A stretch of 51,938 nt of DNA from Ophiothrix spiculata (lineage: Eukaryota > Echinodermata > Ophiuroidea > Amphilepidida > Ophiotrichidae): assembly GCA_000969725.1 (NCBI GenBank), contig JXSR01S005519.1. The stretch is one strand, 5' to 3'. This document shows positions 29,471 through 39,940 of this stretch, in pieces. Each line of letters starts with the position of its first letter. Positions within the stretch are counted from its first letter, which is position 1. The notes beneath the pieces are model-generated. The model ran no database searches, was not told the DNA's origin, and was given only the letters and a program-made list of their open reading frames with translations. The position numbers and the translations under genes were made by a program.

Positions 29471-29834
29471 AGGCCAAAAAAAAAAGTTGTTGACTTGCCC
29501 TTTAGTGGTGAAAATGTGGGTCGGTCGGTCGGATCTTCTTTTTTTTTAAGGTTTTTTTCCCCCCAAAATGGACCAAGAAAAACTGTGTAAAATAGTTTAT
29601 AGAAATGTTGTGTTCTTTACTTATTGAAGATTTATGTTTGTTTCATGCAAAAATATAACATTTTGTTAATATTGTTGTAAACTCAACCAAAATATCGTGC
29701 TATTTTTACGAAATTCACTGTTGAGATAAGCAAATGTTCACCAAAAAATAAAAAAATTAAAAAAAAAGCGACCCTTAATTTTGCAAATTTTGGGTCGGTC
29801 GCAAAGGGCAAGTCAACAACTTTTTTTTAGGCCT
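29471..29834. mobile_element. MITE N (364 bp)
   Basis: 'aggccaaaaaaaaaagttgt' and 'acaacttttttttaggcct' with 'tgacttgcccttt' and 'aaagggcaagtca' inside. (GGTC)n motifs occur near both ends. The right end resembles the insert at 8103-8253. Confidence 0.85.
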
Positions 29835-30468
29835 GATAGTCATCACCAGGTGATTTTAATTTTGAATTACATGTATGTATGTGCTGTGTACGAACTTCAT
29901 TGGGGAATATTCTGGATGCGATTTTCAGAGAGCTTATTTCGAAGATAGAGTTTAGGTTATCAAAGATATTTTAGGTGGGGCCTTATTTAAATGATATCAG
30001 TATTGTTGTTAATTTGACACACCTTGACATCCATCCATCCAAAAAGAATACTGATTTAAAATCAACTGTATTTATTCATTTCTTGACGTATTTAAAAGTT
30101 CCACTTTGTATTTTTGAAACAAATCATTTTATCAGGGTATTTGGAAATCATATATTTTTGCAAATTTTACTTGATATGGTATTCTATGTTTTGGAGAAGC
30201 TGTAATAGCATGTGTGCTCTCCTCTCAAATTATTATGCACCCATCCTTACAGGGTATAAAATTGGTAAGGTAGCATCCCTGTGAATAGTTTTGATTGAGA
30301 ACCCGTAAACCCATTTGTGGGTAAAAGAAAAGCAGTTGTTAATTTTTTTTTTTTGCTTATAACTTTTTGAAATAAGTGAAATTAGTTTTGGGTCAACCAA
30401 ACAAACATTTTGATATTGAGTGGCTTACCCCCTTGGAAATTCTGGTTATCAGCCTGAATACTTAAGGT

Positions 30469-30760
30469 GGTTTCAGACTAGGTGTTGTTGTGGCACACGA
30501 TGTTGTGGCACACGACAAAACATTTGCAATTTGTAGTTGTCGTACTGTATCACGACTTATTTGCATATTGCCGCAATGGTCTGTTGCAAGAAAAATGTAT
30601 TCCAACTCAAAATATCGTGTCGTTGCGACCATCACGACAGGGTAATCGATATATCAGCTTGTCCTACTGCAAGGAGATGCGACAAGGTCGAGTTTGCGCA
30701 CTTTAAATTGTTGACGTCACGCGGGGGTCGTACGACAACACGACAGGCTAGTCTGAAACC
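30469..30760. mobile_element. MITE family K, copy 3, best preserved
   Basis: Ends GGTTTCAGACTAG and CTAGTCTGAAACC match perfectly over 13 bp. This copy defines the family, with 'gtttgcgcactttaaatt' and 'gacgtcacgc' near the right end. Confidence 0.9.
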
Positions 30761-31478
30761 AGCTTTACTCATAATCATGAAGGTACAGACAGAACAACCT
30801 TGAATATGTACCTTTACTGTTGTGTCAACTTAGTTATGTATAATAATGTGTAATTTCACTATCATTCCACTTTTCTTTATGTGTTGTTCATTCACAAATT
30901 TGTTTTCCAAAGTATTTTTGATTTATTTTAGGAGTAAGCTTGATCCGATAACATATGCAATGTTACTTCAAACAATTCTTGAACACGAAAACTTACAGCC
31001 TAGCGTAACACAATTGCATGTGCATTTTATGTTAAGTTCACACCGCTTTTCAGGTGCTTGCAATGTCACAGTACTGTGGATTACTGATTAGAAACAGTAC
31101 TGTGTACTTCCTGGTGTCCTATTCTTAACTTTTGGATACATGATGGCTGCGTTCAGAAATCATGCTCTTGTCCAAAATGTATTTGGAACAATAATATGTA
31201 AATGAAGAATGTAATAAGAGGAAATTCCTGAGTTAATACTTTTGTTGTGCATAATTATAATACTATCCTGTAGGTAATATGTTATATGAAAGAACAAACA
31301 AGCTTTGGCTAAATTAGTGATTTTAGTCCTGGGTACATGGATTGATTCACAGTTGAAGTAACTGTGCTTGATATATGTATTCAATCCAAAATGAGCAATT
31401 AGGAGGTATTTAGTCTCAGACAACCCAAATATGATATTACATACAGATCACATCCTGTATTTATATTTTTAAATATAC

Positions 31479-32045
31479 AGAGGCCTTGCATGCTTCTATT
31501 AAAGGAGCCTGGTCCGATTGCCTCAACTTTTTTTCAAACTTTTTGAGATTTTGGTACCAAAATGTTGCTCGTAATTTAATCATAACGCATGTGAAATTTC
31601 AGGGCTGAGTTATGTTCCATTTAAGAGATATATATGATATATATGTGTCTAATTATGGTAACCATAATTAATTTTACACAGTAACATATAGGCGGCTCTG
31701 AAATACAAAATTACCCATAAAATCAAAACGATTTGACAGATTCAGCCGAAATTTGAAACTTAGATCTCTTGAATGGCCTTCTTTCATATCACATTGAAAA
31801 CTAAATTTTGAAAAATAGGACCAAGCTCCTTTAATTTCTACCAAACAAAGAGTTTGCACTCATGACCTTCCCCTTAATTATAGCATACCGTAATCTGCTC
31901 AGCAAAACATTGTAACTACCCTATTGATAATGGTACATTTTTATGGATAAGACAATCCTAAGTAGTTGGGTAATAACACATTTTATTTAATGCATTTAAA
32001 CAACCTGTCATATTCATGGTATGACACATCACATGCAGGGCCTCT
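31479..32045. mobile_element. MITE family H, copy 2, carrying a nested element
   Basis: Ends AGAGGCCTTGCATG and CATGCAGGGCCTCT as at 23455-23681. After removing 31499-31830 the remaining sequence aligns with copy 1 through 'ctaccaaacaaag'. Confidence 0.88.
31499..31834. mobile_element. TTAA-flanked MITE I nested in MITE H
   Basis: TTAA at 31499-31502 and 31831-31834; inverted ends AGGAGCCTGGTCC and GGACCAAGCTCCT. Copy 1 of the host supplies the empty-site sequence. Confidence 0.88.
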
Positions 32046-32089
32046 GTACTGCATCCACTTGTCCAGTTAAACAATAGATCTTCTAAATG

Positions 32090-32752
32090 TTGCCTTAAAG
32101 CAGTATTATATGATTGGTTCAAAAAAAGTGTTTAGTTTAAAATGAAAAATTTATGACTAACTAAAGGTGTCCACATGCATATTTGTTTTTTCATGAAGCA
32201 AATGCACAAAATAATCACATGCACTTTCTTATACATGTTGAATTAAATTCGGGATCCCAAATTAAGCAAATTGCCTTAAGTGAAAAAGTATGTAACTATC
32301 GGTTAAATTATTTGGAGGGTCAAACCCAGTCAGTCAAAAAAAAATTATAAAAACATGGGTGATAGGGGACACTTTTTCGGTAGGATCTTATAATATTGCT
32401 TTTAAGCAATACTATAAAGTGTTAAAATGGAAGCGCCCCCTGTCACCTATGACTTTATTTTTTTTAGTTTATTGAGTTTGTTTTGGTAGATATTAATACC
32501 TTCCAAACAAGTTGGCTTAAATATACTTACTTTTTCTGTTATAACCATTTGTTGAATTCAATTCAGGATCCCAAATTTAATTCAATGTGTATTAGTATAG
32601 GAAATCATGCATGTACTTTTTATGCATTTTTCTGTTGCAAAACAAGTTTTCGACACTTGAAAATGCTTTTAGATAGTCGCATTCCTTCATTTGAGGCTGT
32701 TTTTACTCAAAACCATTTCTGGTCAAAATCTTACAGCATTGCTTTAATTGAG
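32090..32752. mobile_element. Palindromic element, about 660 bp
   Basis: Inverse-matching pieces include 'ccttaaagcagtatt' with 'cattgctttaattgag', 'gttgaattaaattcgggatc' with 'gatcccaaatttaattcaat', and a centre near 32415 with 'gtgataggggaca' and 'tgtcacctatgac'. The 106-residue open frame in the right arm is incidental. Confidence 0.65.
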
Positions 32753-32795
32753 ATATGCCGTACCAGCATGCCAAAAATGGTTAAACTACTATTTA

Positions 32796-32935
32796 GAGAA
32801 TAAAAGATAAGAGTTATTGTTTTGCCTGTCATCTATCGTCTCATAATGGATGGGCGTACATTATTTTGAGTAATGGCTGCCCCCGATGTCAGGCAAAACA
32901 ATAAATCGCCATCTTTTATTCTCATTCTTAGTCAC
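32796..32935. mobile_element. Small MITE with AGAATAAAAGAT ends
   Basis: 'agaataaaagataagagtta' and 'gccatcttttattct' face each other, with 'ttgttttgcctg' and 'caggcaaaacaa' just inside. 'tgtcatctatcgtc' recurs at 33143, so related sequence continues nearby. Confidence 0.7.
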
Positions 32936-33604
32936 AAATTTGAGTCATTTATCAACCAAAAACGATGTAAATTATTGCCAAAAACTATAAACATTATCAT
33001 TGGAAAAACGTACACCCCTTTTCAAACATGAAATATTCCAAAGTTCAAATCCAGTAAAGCTGTTTGTGCTGGATGTGTGTGTGTACCTGCATCGCGCTGT
33101 GATTTTGAACGCGCGGCTCCACTGCGTTTCAAGCTGAACGCACTGTCATCTATCGTCCCATAATGAATGGCCAAAATTCCTTATTAGGAAGTAAAATCAC
33201 ACTCAGTGATTCAGAATATCATGTAATGGTCACAGAGTTTGATGACATGTGGAAGAGAAGGTGTTTACTAGGGCTAGGCAGAAGGCAAATAGTTGAATTG
33301 GACAAATGGATGCTTTAGGTATCCAAATAAAGGGTACGGGAAGAGAGTGTTTCAGAAATATCCTATAAAAATTAGTTGATTGAGATATTTGCTTTGCCTA
33401 ATTTGTCAAAATCTCCAAAGCAATGTTGCCTTTGTCATTAATCCTCCTAAACCAGTAAGGTATTCATGTTGTACTTAACTATCTGTGCCTTCTTTCATTC
33501 GTATTTGTCTACATTGTGTGCAATTTTGTAGTTGTTTCTAAATAAATAATGACAGATGAACTATACAGATGGAATAGCGTGTATCATTCTCAGTCTAGAT
33601 AATT

Positions 33605-33834
33605 CTCATACTTTAAAATCTCAATATAGTGCACCTTTTCCTAGTTGCCATTTTGTCCCATATTTTTTATATGGTTTATAAGATATGAAATTGATTGCCT
33701 GTTTCTGATATATAACGAATGTAACTTTCATTTTAACATCTGATTAGTGATGTAGACCTGTTGGTATTGTGGTAAGGAACATGTTTTGGAGCAAAACATG
33801 AGGTGCACTATATCGAGATTTTAAAGTATGTGAG
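33605..33834. mobile_element. MITE O (230 bp)
   Basis: 'catactttaaaatctcaata' and 'tatcgagattttaaagtatg' are inverse over about 30 bp and extend through 'tagtgcacc' and 'ggtgcacta'. Confidence 0.85.
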
Positions 33835-33882
33835 CTGCCGGGGCAAAAGGATGGAGTTGTCGCCTTGTACATGTTACTAAGG

Positions 33883-34024
33883 GCTCTGTTACACATCACG
33901 AAACATACGAATAACGAACTAATAACGTACACTGGTTTGGTCATTGAAATACATGTAATAGATTACCAAACCAGTGTACGTTTTTAGTCCGTTATTCTCA
34001 CATAACGGTGATGTGTGACATGGC
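33883..34024. mobile_element. Palindromic MITE P (142 bp)
   Basis: 'ctgttacacatcac' pairs with 'gtgatgtgtgaca' and 'cgtacactggtttggt' pairs with 'accaaaccagtgtacg', leaving a short loop. Confidence 0.85.
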
Positions 34025-34154
34025 TTAAAGATATGCTACAATGACCTACATGTAGGAGTTGACAACTACATCCTTTAGCCGCGCCAACCCATATATATCT
34101 TGTTAAGGATTGTTTCATAGTCAGGGTACATAATGCCTGGGGAACACAGCTTTT

Positions 34155-34385
34155 TGTCCCAAGTTATTTTGTCCTATATCATATTGTCCAAGACCATTTT
34201 GTCCTATTTTAACGTGCCCATTTATAACGTTTTATACACGTTTTAGTCCAAAGTTATATAGTCGGATGTTCATTTTCTCCTTGCCTTATTTTGTCCAAAT
34301 GTATATTAATAGTCCAACATTATTTATCCTACCTCTATTTTGTCCTTCATCCAATTATATTTCATCAAAAGTTTTTTAGTCCGCT
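34155..34385 (+). repeat. Array of spaced 'TTTTGTCC' units
   Basis: 'ttttgtcc', 'attgtcc', 'ttagtcc' and close variants recur about every 15-20 bp ten or more times, each followed by an AT-rich spacer. It grades into a (TA)n run at 34391-34410. Confidence 0.7.
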
Positions 34386-34410
34386 ATATTGATATATATA
34401 TATATATATA

Positions 34411-35090
34411 ATTATATTATTATCAAACAATATACCATGAATAACATGTCAGTTTGTTGAATGGTTATGTGCTGGTCAGGTCTTGGCAGATCATGAAATG
34501 GGATACAATTGTCCAGTTCGGCATTTTTACCATTTGTAAAATCCAGACAACTGATTGCATATGGACCTCAAGTTTCTAGACAATATTATCAATCGGAATA
34601 ATCCACTAAAACTTCAATTTGAATAATAAAAAATGCATATAGTGGCAGACATTCCAAATGAAAATGTTTATCATTTTAGAAATATGAAGTAGTGAGCAAA
34701 TCTATTTTTTTCAAAATAAAATCCACAGGACATGTCAAGGACAGATTACAGATACTAATGAAAAGACCAAGCTAATTATGGTAATGTGAGTAAACAACGT
34801 TTATCAATGAAAGTAATGTACTATGAATTATCAAAATACTACAGACGAGTACATTTAATCATTGCAAAATGTGCTGTGATGCAAAAAAATATTTCACCAT
34901 TATGAACATTTTGGTAAATGGTAAAACATTTTACACCATGGCAAAAATTTATCACCATGAGAAAAAATGAGTATGAAAATGTTCCAAATGAATATTTAAC
35001 AAAATGATGAAAATGAAACGCCATGATAAAAATTCGAAATGAAAATGACTACAAATAAAAAAGTGTATCTAGCCTTTTACTTTGTCCTTG
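34411..35090. other. AT-rich intergenic DNA, nothing recognised
   Basis: No exon, element end or tandem array was identified here apart from short A-rich and 'aaaatg' runs. Confidence 0.5.
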
Positions 35091-35097
35091 GACTCTC

Positions 35098-35151
35098 TCA
35101 CATTTATGATATGGTCATTCAACCTCACATTTATGATATGGTCATTCAACC
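35098..35151 (+). repeat. 27-bp direct duplication
   Basis: 'ctcacatttatgatatggtc' with its following bases occurs twice back to back. Confidence 0.9.
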
Positions 35152-35497
35152 ACTGGTCGCCGACCGGTGTTTGGAAATCGGAAGAAAGCCAAAACATCAG
35201 CATGACATCGATGAATGCTTGCTTTGCCCGGTAGGTCATCTCATATTCTTAGTGACAGAGATAATTACAATGTCAAATATGAGTACCATCCTCAGAAGCC
35301 TGTAGCGAATACCGCATACTGTATACTTCTATGTGATGGCAGCCTTAAATATGCAACTGGACATGGCTCCACATTTAGGGTCAAACATCTTAAGGCCCCC
35401 TTTCTGCACAATCTCTAGGTGGTTACAAGTGTTTGTGAATAGTTCCTAACTGAAAACAATTGCCAGGGCCCAGGTCCATCACATTTTATGGTGGGGT

Positions 35498-35900
35498 GCC
35501 AGTGTCCTCCCCAATCCTTCTTGTCATTTTTTCCTCTTTATTCCTGTTAGAATATGTGATGCAGTGTGTGCAGGAGTGCAGGCGCGGATCCAGGGGGTGG
35601 GCGGAAGGGGCGGCCGCCCCCCGTAAAAGTTACAAAATCCTGCAAAATCAGCCTAATTTGGGGTCAATTTTTTGTTATAAAAGCTGAAAAACACACTCTC
35701 CGCCCCCCGTAAAATTCAGATCCTAGATCCGCAACTGGAGTGTGTGTTGCTATCTACTCCTGAATTTATGCATGGTACAGTGTGTGGTATGTATTGGGTG
35801 CCAGTGTCCTCCCCAATCCTTCTTGTCATTTTTCCCCTCTTTATTCCTGTTAGAATATTATGTGATGCAGTGTGTGCGGGAGTGTGTGTTGCTATCTACT
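35498..35900 (+). repeat. About 300-bp-spaced duplication ahead of the minisatellite
   Basis: 'gggtgccagtgtcctcccca' and the next 80 bp occur near 35498 and again near 35797, each leading into 'gatgcagtgtgtg'. Between them lies a short GC-rich piece with 'ggcggccgcccccc'. Confidence 0.75.
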
Positions 35901-37610
35901 CCTGAATTTATGCATGGTACAGTGTGTGGTATGTATTGCTATTAACCCTGTGATAGCGCAGTATGCATGATGCAGTTTGATAGCACAGTATGCATGTGTG
36001 TTGCTATCTACCCCTGATAGAAAAGTGTGCATGATACAGTGTGTGTTGCTATTTACCCTGTGATAGCACAGTATGCATGATGCAGTGTGTGTTGCTATTT
36101 ACCCCTGATAGAACATACATGCATCTAGATGTGCGAAGTACAGATTGATTTGTTCGTGTGGAGAGCCCCAGTATCTACTCCTGATAGCACAGTATGCATG
36201 GTACAGTGTTGGTGTGTGTTACTTGGGCTCTCCACACGGAAACGTCAAATGTAGATGCATCTAGATGAACGTAGATTGTGTTCACACGGTCGCGCGTCAA
36301 TCATCATAGAAAAGTCCCGTGCATCTGCTCAATGTAAAGGTGCGCGTATTGACATGCTTGGGTGTGTGTATGCGTAGAAATAGCACAACTACGCATGTAC
36401 ACATGCATTCACTTACGCAAGTGCGATCGTTTGCTGAAGTCCAGTTTAATCTACATGCATCTAGATGTGCGAAGTACAGATTGATTTGTTCATGTGGAGA
36501 GCCCCAGTATCTACTAACTCCTGATAGCACGCAGTGTGTGTTGCTATCTACCCCTGATAGCACAGTATGCACGATGCAGTGTTTGTTGCTATCTACCCCT
36601 GATAGCCCAGTATACACGAAGCAGTGTTTGTTGCTATCTACCCCTGATAGCCCAGTATACACGAAGCAGTGTTTGTTGCTATCTACCCCTGATAGCCCAG
36701 TATGCACGGTGCAATGTTTGTTGCTATCTACCCCTGATAGCCCAGTATACACGAAGCAGTGTTTGTTGCTATCTACCCCTGATAGCCCAGTATACACGAA
36801 GCAGTGTTTGTTGCTATCTACCCCTGATAGCCCAGTATGCACGATGCAGTGTTTGTTGCTATCTACCCTGATAGCCCAGTATGCACGGTGCAATGTTTGT
36901 TGCTATCTACCCCTGATAGCACCGTATACATGGTGCAGTGTGTGTTGCTATCTACCCCTGATAGCACAGTATGCACGGTGCAGTGTTTGTTGCTATCTAC
37001 CCCTGATAGCACCGTATGCACGATGCAGTGTTTGTTGCTATCTACCCCTGATAGCCCAGTATACATGGTGCAGTGTTTGTTGCTATCTACCCCTGATAGC
37101 CCAGTATGCATGGTGCAGTGTTTGTTGCTTTCTACCCCTGATAGCCCAGTATACACGGTGCAGTGTTTGTTGCTATCTACCCCTGATAGCCAAGTATACA
37201 CGGTGCAGTGTTTGTTGCTATCTACCCCTGATAGCCCAATATGCATGGTACAGTGTTTGTTGCTATCTACCCCTGATAGCCCAATATGCACGGTGCAGTG
37301 TTTGTTGCTATCTACCCCTGATAGCCCAGTATACATGGTGCAGTGTTTGTTGCTTTCTACCCCTGATAGCCCAGTATACATGGTACAGTGTTTGTTGCTA
37401 TCTACCCCTGATAGCCCTGAATACATGGTGCAGTGTTTGTTGCTATCTACCCCTGATAGCCCCGAGTATACATGGTGCAGTGTTTGTTGCTATCTACCAG
37501 CCTCTACCCCTGATAGCACAGTATGCATGGTGCAGTACCTCTGATAGCACAGTATGCATGGTTCAGTGCGTGTTGCTATCTACCCCTGATAGAGTATGCA
37601 TAATAATACA
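35900..37610 (+). repeat. 45-bp minisatellite, about 23 regular copies
   Basis: The regular core is about 36536-37600; irregular units precede it. Each unit contains 'tgttgctatctacccctgat' and 'agcccagtatacacg'-like sequence then 'cagtg'. As 45 is divisible by 3, frames stay open for hundreds of codons on both strands (456 aa on +, 198 and 187 aa on -). The encoded 15-residue repeats have no start context or protein logic, so I do not call a gene. Confidence 0.95.
36221..36508. mobile_element. MITE R inside the minisatellite
   Basis: 'acttgggctctccacac' and 'gtggagagccccagt' are inverted ends, with 'gatgcatctagatg' and 'catctagatgtgcg' just inside. Minisatellite units flank both sides. A right-end fragment is duplicated at about 36117-36170. 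Confidence 0.85.
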
Positions 37611-37629
37611 TTACGTGTGTGTGGCTCTC

Positions 37630-38006
37630 AGGGGGGTACTCAAGTTTGGTTTTGGTAGGGGTGTGCCGCTGGGAAATTTGACCTTATAGTACCACCCATG
37701 TATATACCAATTTTCAAGAAAAAGGGACCCATCCATATACCAAATTCCCCAAATTTTGAGTCAGATTTATACAAAAATTGAAATTCTCTCCGCGAATTTC
37801 CTAATTTTTGTTTGAAATTTAGAAAAAAATGCAAAATTTGCGCCATTTTGGTGCAAATGTTAGAAAATTTTGAAAAACAGACCCATCAAAATACCACATT
37901 TTGCAAAGAAAAAGGACCCATTGGCATACCAGACAGCCTGATTTTGCTACCCAAGTTTGCGGCACATCCCCGTAATCACTTTTGTACTAAGTACCCCCCC
38001 CCGGGG
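37630..38006 (-). mobile_element. MITE family A, copy 2 (inverted)
   Basis: Begins 'ggggggtactcaagtttggt' and ends 'actaagtacccccccc', the reverse orientation of 4672-4917, with 'aaattttgagtcag' and 'cctgattttgctacccaa' shared. About 130 bp longer than copy 1. Confidence 0.8.
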
Positions 38007-38361
38007 TGCGGCTATTCAGCACAGTATGCATGGCAGTGGCGGCGGAAGGTTAAAATTTTAGTGGGGGACGGCTGATTTTTTATTATTTTTTTAATCAATA
38101 TTTTTTGAGCAAAATGGTTGAAGGAAAATAGACAATTTTTGTAATGCGCGCATAGCGCGTGGAAAAAATATGTAAAATTGACTAATTTCAGCAAAAACTT
38201 GTTTGAAAATCTTTAAATTTGTGCAAAAATGGCAAATTTTGAATGAAAATTGATACAATATTTGAACATTTGCGTTAAGCACGCAAAATTTATTGATTTT
38301 ACTCATTCAAGGGGGTGGGAAATATGTTCAATTTCAATTACGTTTTTTCAAGTTTTAACAA

Positions 38362-38893
38362 AGTGCTTAAATTTAATAAAAGTACACATTTCCAGAAAGG
38401 AATTTTCACAAGAAACATGATGGGGATGTTGATTTTGACACAATCACATTTTTGAGAAGCTAAAAGTAACATGTTTTTTTTTAATTACTTCTGATTTGGA
38501 TTTTTAATTTAAAACACCCATTCAGATGTTGCGTGAGATTTTTGAGGGTTTTGGCCAATATTTTGATTTCTATGCCAAATAAGGTCAAAACTTGCACATT
38601 TTCCAGTTTTGGTCATTTTTTGACCTTATTTGGCATCAAATTCAAAAAAATTGTCAAAATGCTCAAAAAGAAAAAAAAACCACCGCAACATCTGAATGGG
38701 TGTATTCATAAGCCATTTTTAAAAAAAATGTGTAATTTTTAGCTTTTTTGGCCAAAAAAATGTTGTTTTTTTTGTGTGATTTAGTCTCAAAAAATGTGAT
38801 CATTTTTGGTCAAAAATGAACATCCCCATCATCATAGTCCTAATTCCTTTCTGGAAATGTATACTTCATTCAACTTTAAGCACTTTTGTGATG
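38362..38893. mobile_element. Fold-back element D, 530-bp palindrome
   Basis: 'acacatttccagaaagg' and 'cctttctggaaatgtat', 'acacccattcagatgttgcg' and 'cgcaacatctgaatgggtgt', and a centre near 38610 with 'gccaaataaggtcaaaa' and 'ttttgaccttatttggc' show an almost complete inverted repeat. Confidence 0.88.
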
Positions 38894-39217
38894 GTACAAA
38901 ATAAACTGGGCCCTTAAATTTTTGGAGGTGAAAAGGGGCTGAAAATTTCCCCCGATCGATAATTCTTTTTGCGATACTGTGAGAAACCGGAGTCAATTTT
39001 TGAGTAAACTCGGATCATTTTTAAGAATTATGTGTGTCTACACCGTGATTCAGTAGGCCTATAATAGGCCTAGGGCTAGGCCTATAAATTATTCTGTAGA
39101 CTTTTTCAAGTTTAAAACATAGACCGTAACCATAATAAGATTCAAACCAAGTTGTTGCGCTCTTGTTTAGAATTTAGAAAACCTATTAATTAAAAGTCAT
39201 CAAAATCGGAGTGGTTG

Positions 39218-39417
39218 CCCCAGACAAAATCGAGTACAAAAATAGTAGGCCGACAACATTCCTAAGGTGCACATTTGGAACATCATTTAAGTACAATTTT
39301 AGTACATTTATAGTACACAAATTTGTACTATATTTGTACTAAAACTGAACTATAATTGTGTTCCAAATGTGCACCTTAGGAATGTTGTACTATTTTTGTA
39401 CTCGATTTTGTCCAGGG
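39218..39417. mobile_element. Palindromic MITE S (200 bp)
   Basis: 'cagacaaaatcgagtacaaa' and 'tttgtactcgattttgtcc' at the ends, and 'aacattcctaaggtgcacat' with 'atgtgcaccttaggaatgtt' inside. A 7-bp interruption ('ggccgac') breaks the left arm. It ends about 430 bp before gene 2. Confidence 0.88.
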
Positions 39418-39429
39418 TGATGGTCAATT

Positions 39430-39847
39430 TATTCATGTGCATTGCGTCAAACAAAACTTTTTATCTTGCCGGCCAGACGCGAGTCGATGATATTTTTACG
39501 GCAAAGTTCGGGCGAAGTTCGTTTTAATCGGTATGTGAAAGTAGGGTCTGTGACCCGTGACAAATTTGACCTCGGAAACTCACAGAATAATAACACCGAA
39601 AATACACCCATGTCAACAGGAAAATGTGCATTTATTTAGCTTTATTTCATTTGCACTTAAATCCATCTCGCTAATTTAGATGTAGTTACGTTTTTACGCA
39701 ACCGTGGTTTTGTTTATTTGTGAATATTGGCAATAATAACCACGCTTTGCATCTACATTTGACAGCCGACAGCCAAGTTATACAACTTACAGTAAGCTTA
39801 CAGTTTTATGTAAGCTTACTCACGTCACATACACTGATACAGTCATC
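39430..39847 (+). promoter_or_regulatory. Possible promoter/5' UTR region of gene 2
   Basis: The segment before the candidate start codon is richer in CpG than its surroundings and contains CACGTCAC (39821-39828) close to the ATG, plus an inverted 'gtaagctta' pair at 39792-39817. No TATA box is obvious. The assignment depends on exon 1 being real. Confidence 0.25.
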
Positions 39848-39940
39848 ATGATGGAGGATACTTTTGTCTTTGACTTGGAAACAAGTCCTTCAGTGCCATC
39901 GTTACCATCGACTCAAGAGATTGTGGATTCACAAGAGGTG
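39848..39940 (+). CDS. Putative first coding exon of the ATXN7L3 homologue
   Basis: ATG at 39848 is followed by a second ATG at 39851 in a better context (A at -3, G at +4). Thirty-one codons ([17 protein letters not shown] and on) run to a GTAAGA donor in phase 0, which fits exon 2. The acidic sequence is not conserved in homologues, so the link to ATXN7L3 rests on strand, phase and lack of a competing exon. It could belong to another transcript. Confidence 0.5.

Noticed and set aside
30932..31120. Two consecutive ORF segments after AG sites (SKLDPITYAMLLQTILEHEN and a VLAMSQYCGLL stretch) as exons
   Set aside because: They look protein-like by eye, but no donor site joins them, and I recognise no family; kept out for lack of support.
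32240..32420. Short GGATCC-containing repeats as a regulatory site
   Set aside because: Explained as paired arms of the palindrome at 32090-32752.
32483..32803. 106-codon ORF
   Set aside because: It overlaps the right arm of a palindromic element and has no homology I recognise.
36536..37600. CRISPR-like regular array
   Set aside because: The whole 45-bp unit is repeated with no unique spacers, in an intron-bearing animal genome.
36319..37689. 456-codon ORF on + and 198/187-codon ORFs on - as genes
   Set aside because: They are produced by a 45-bp (15-codon) minisatellite open in both strands; no domain, splice or start evidence.
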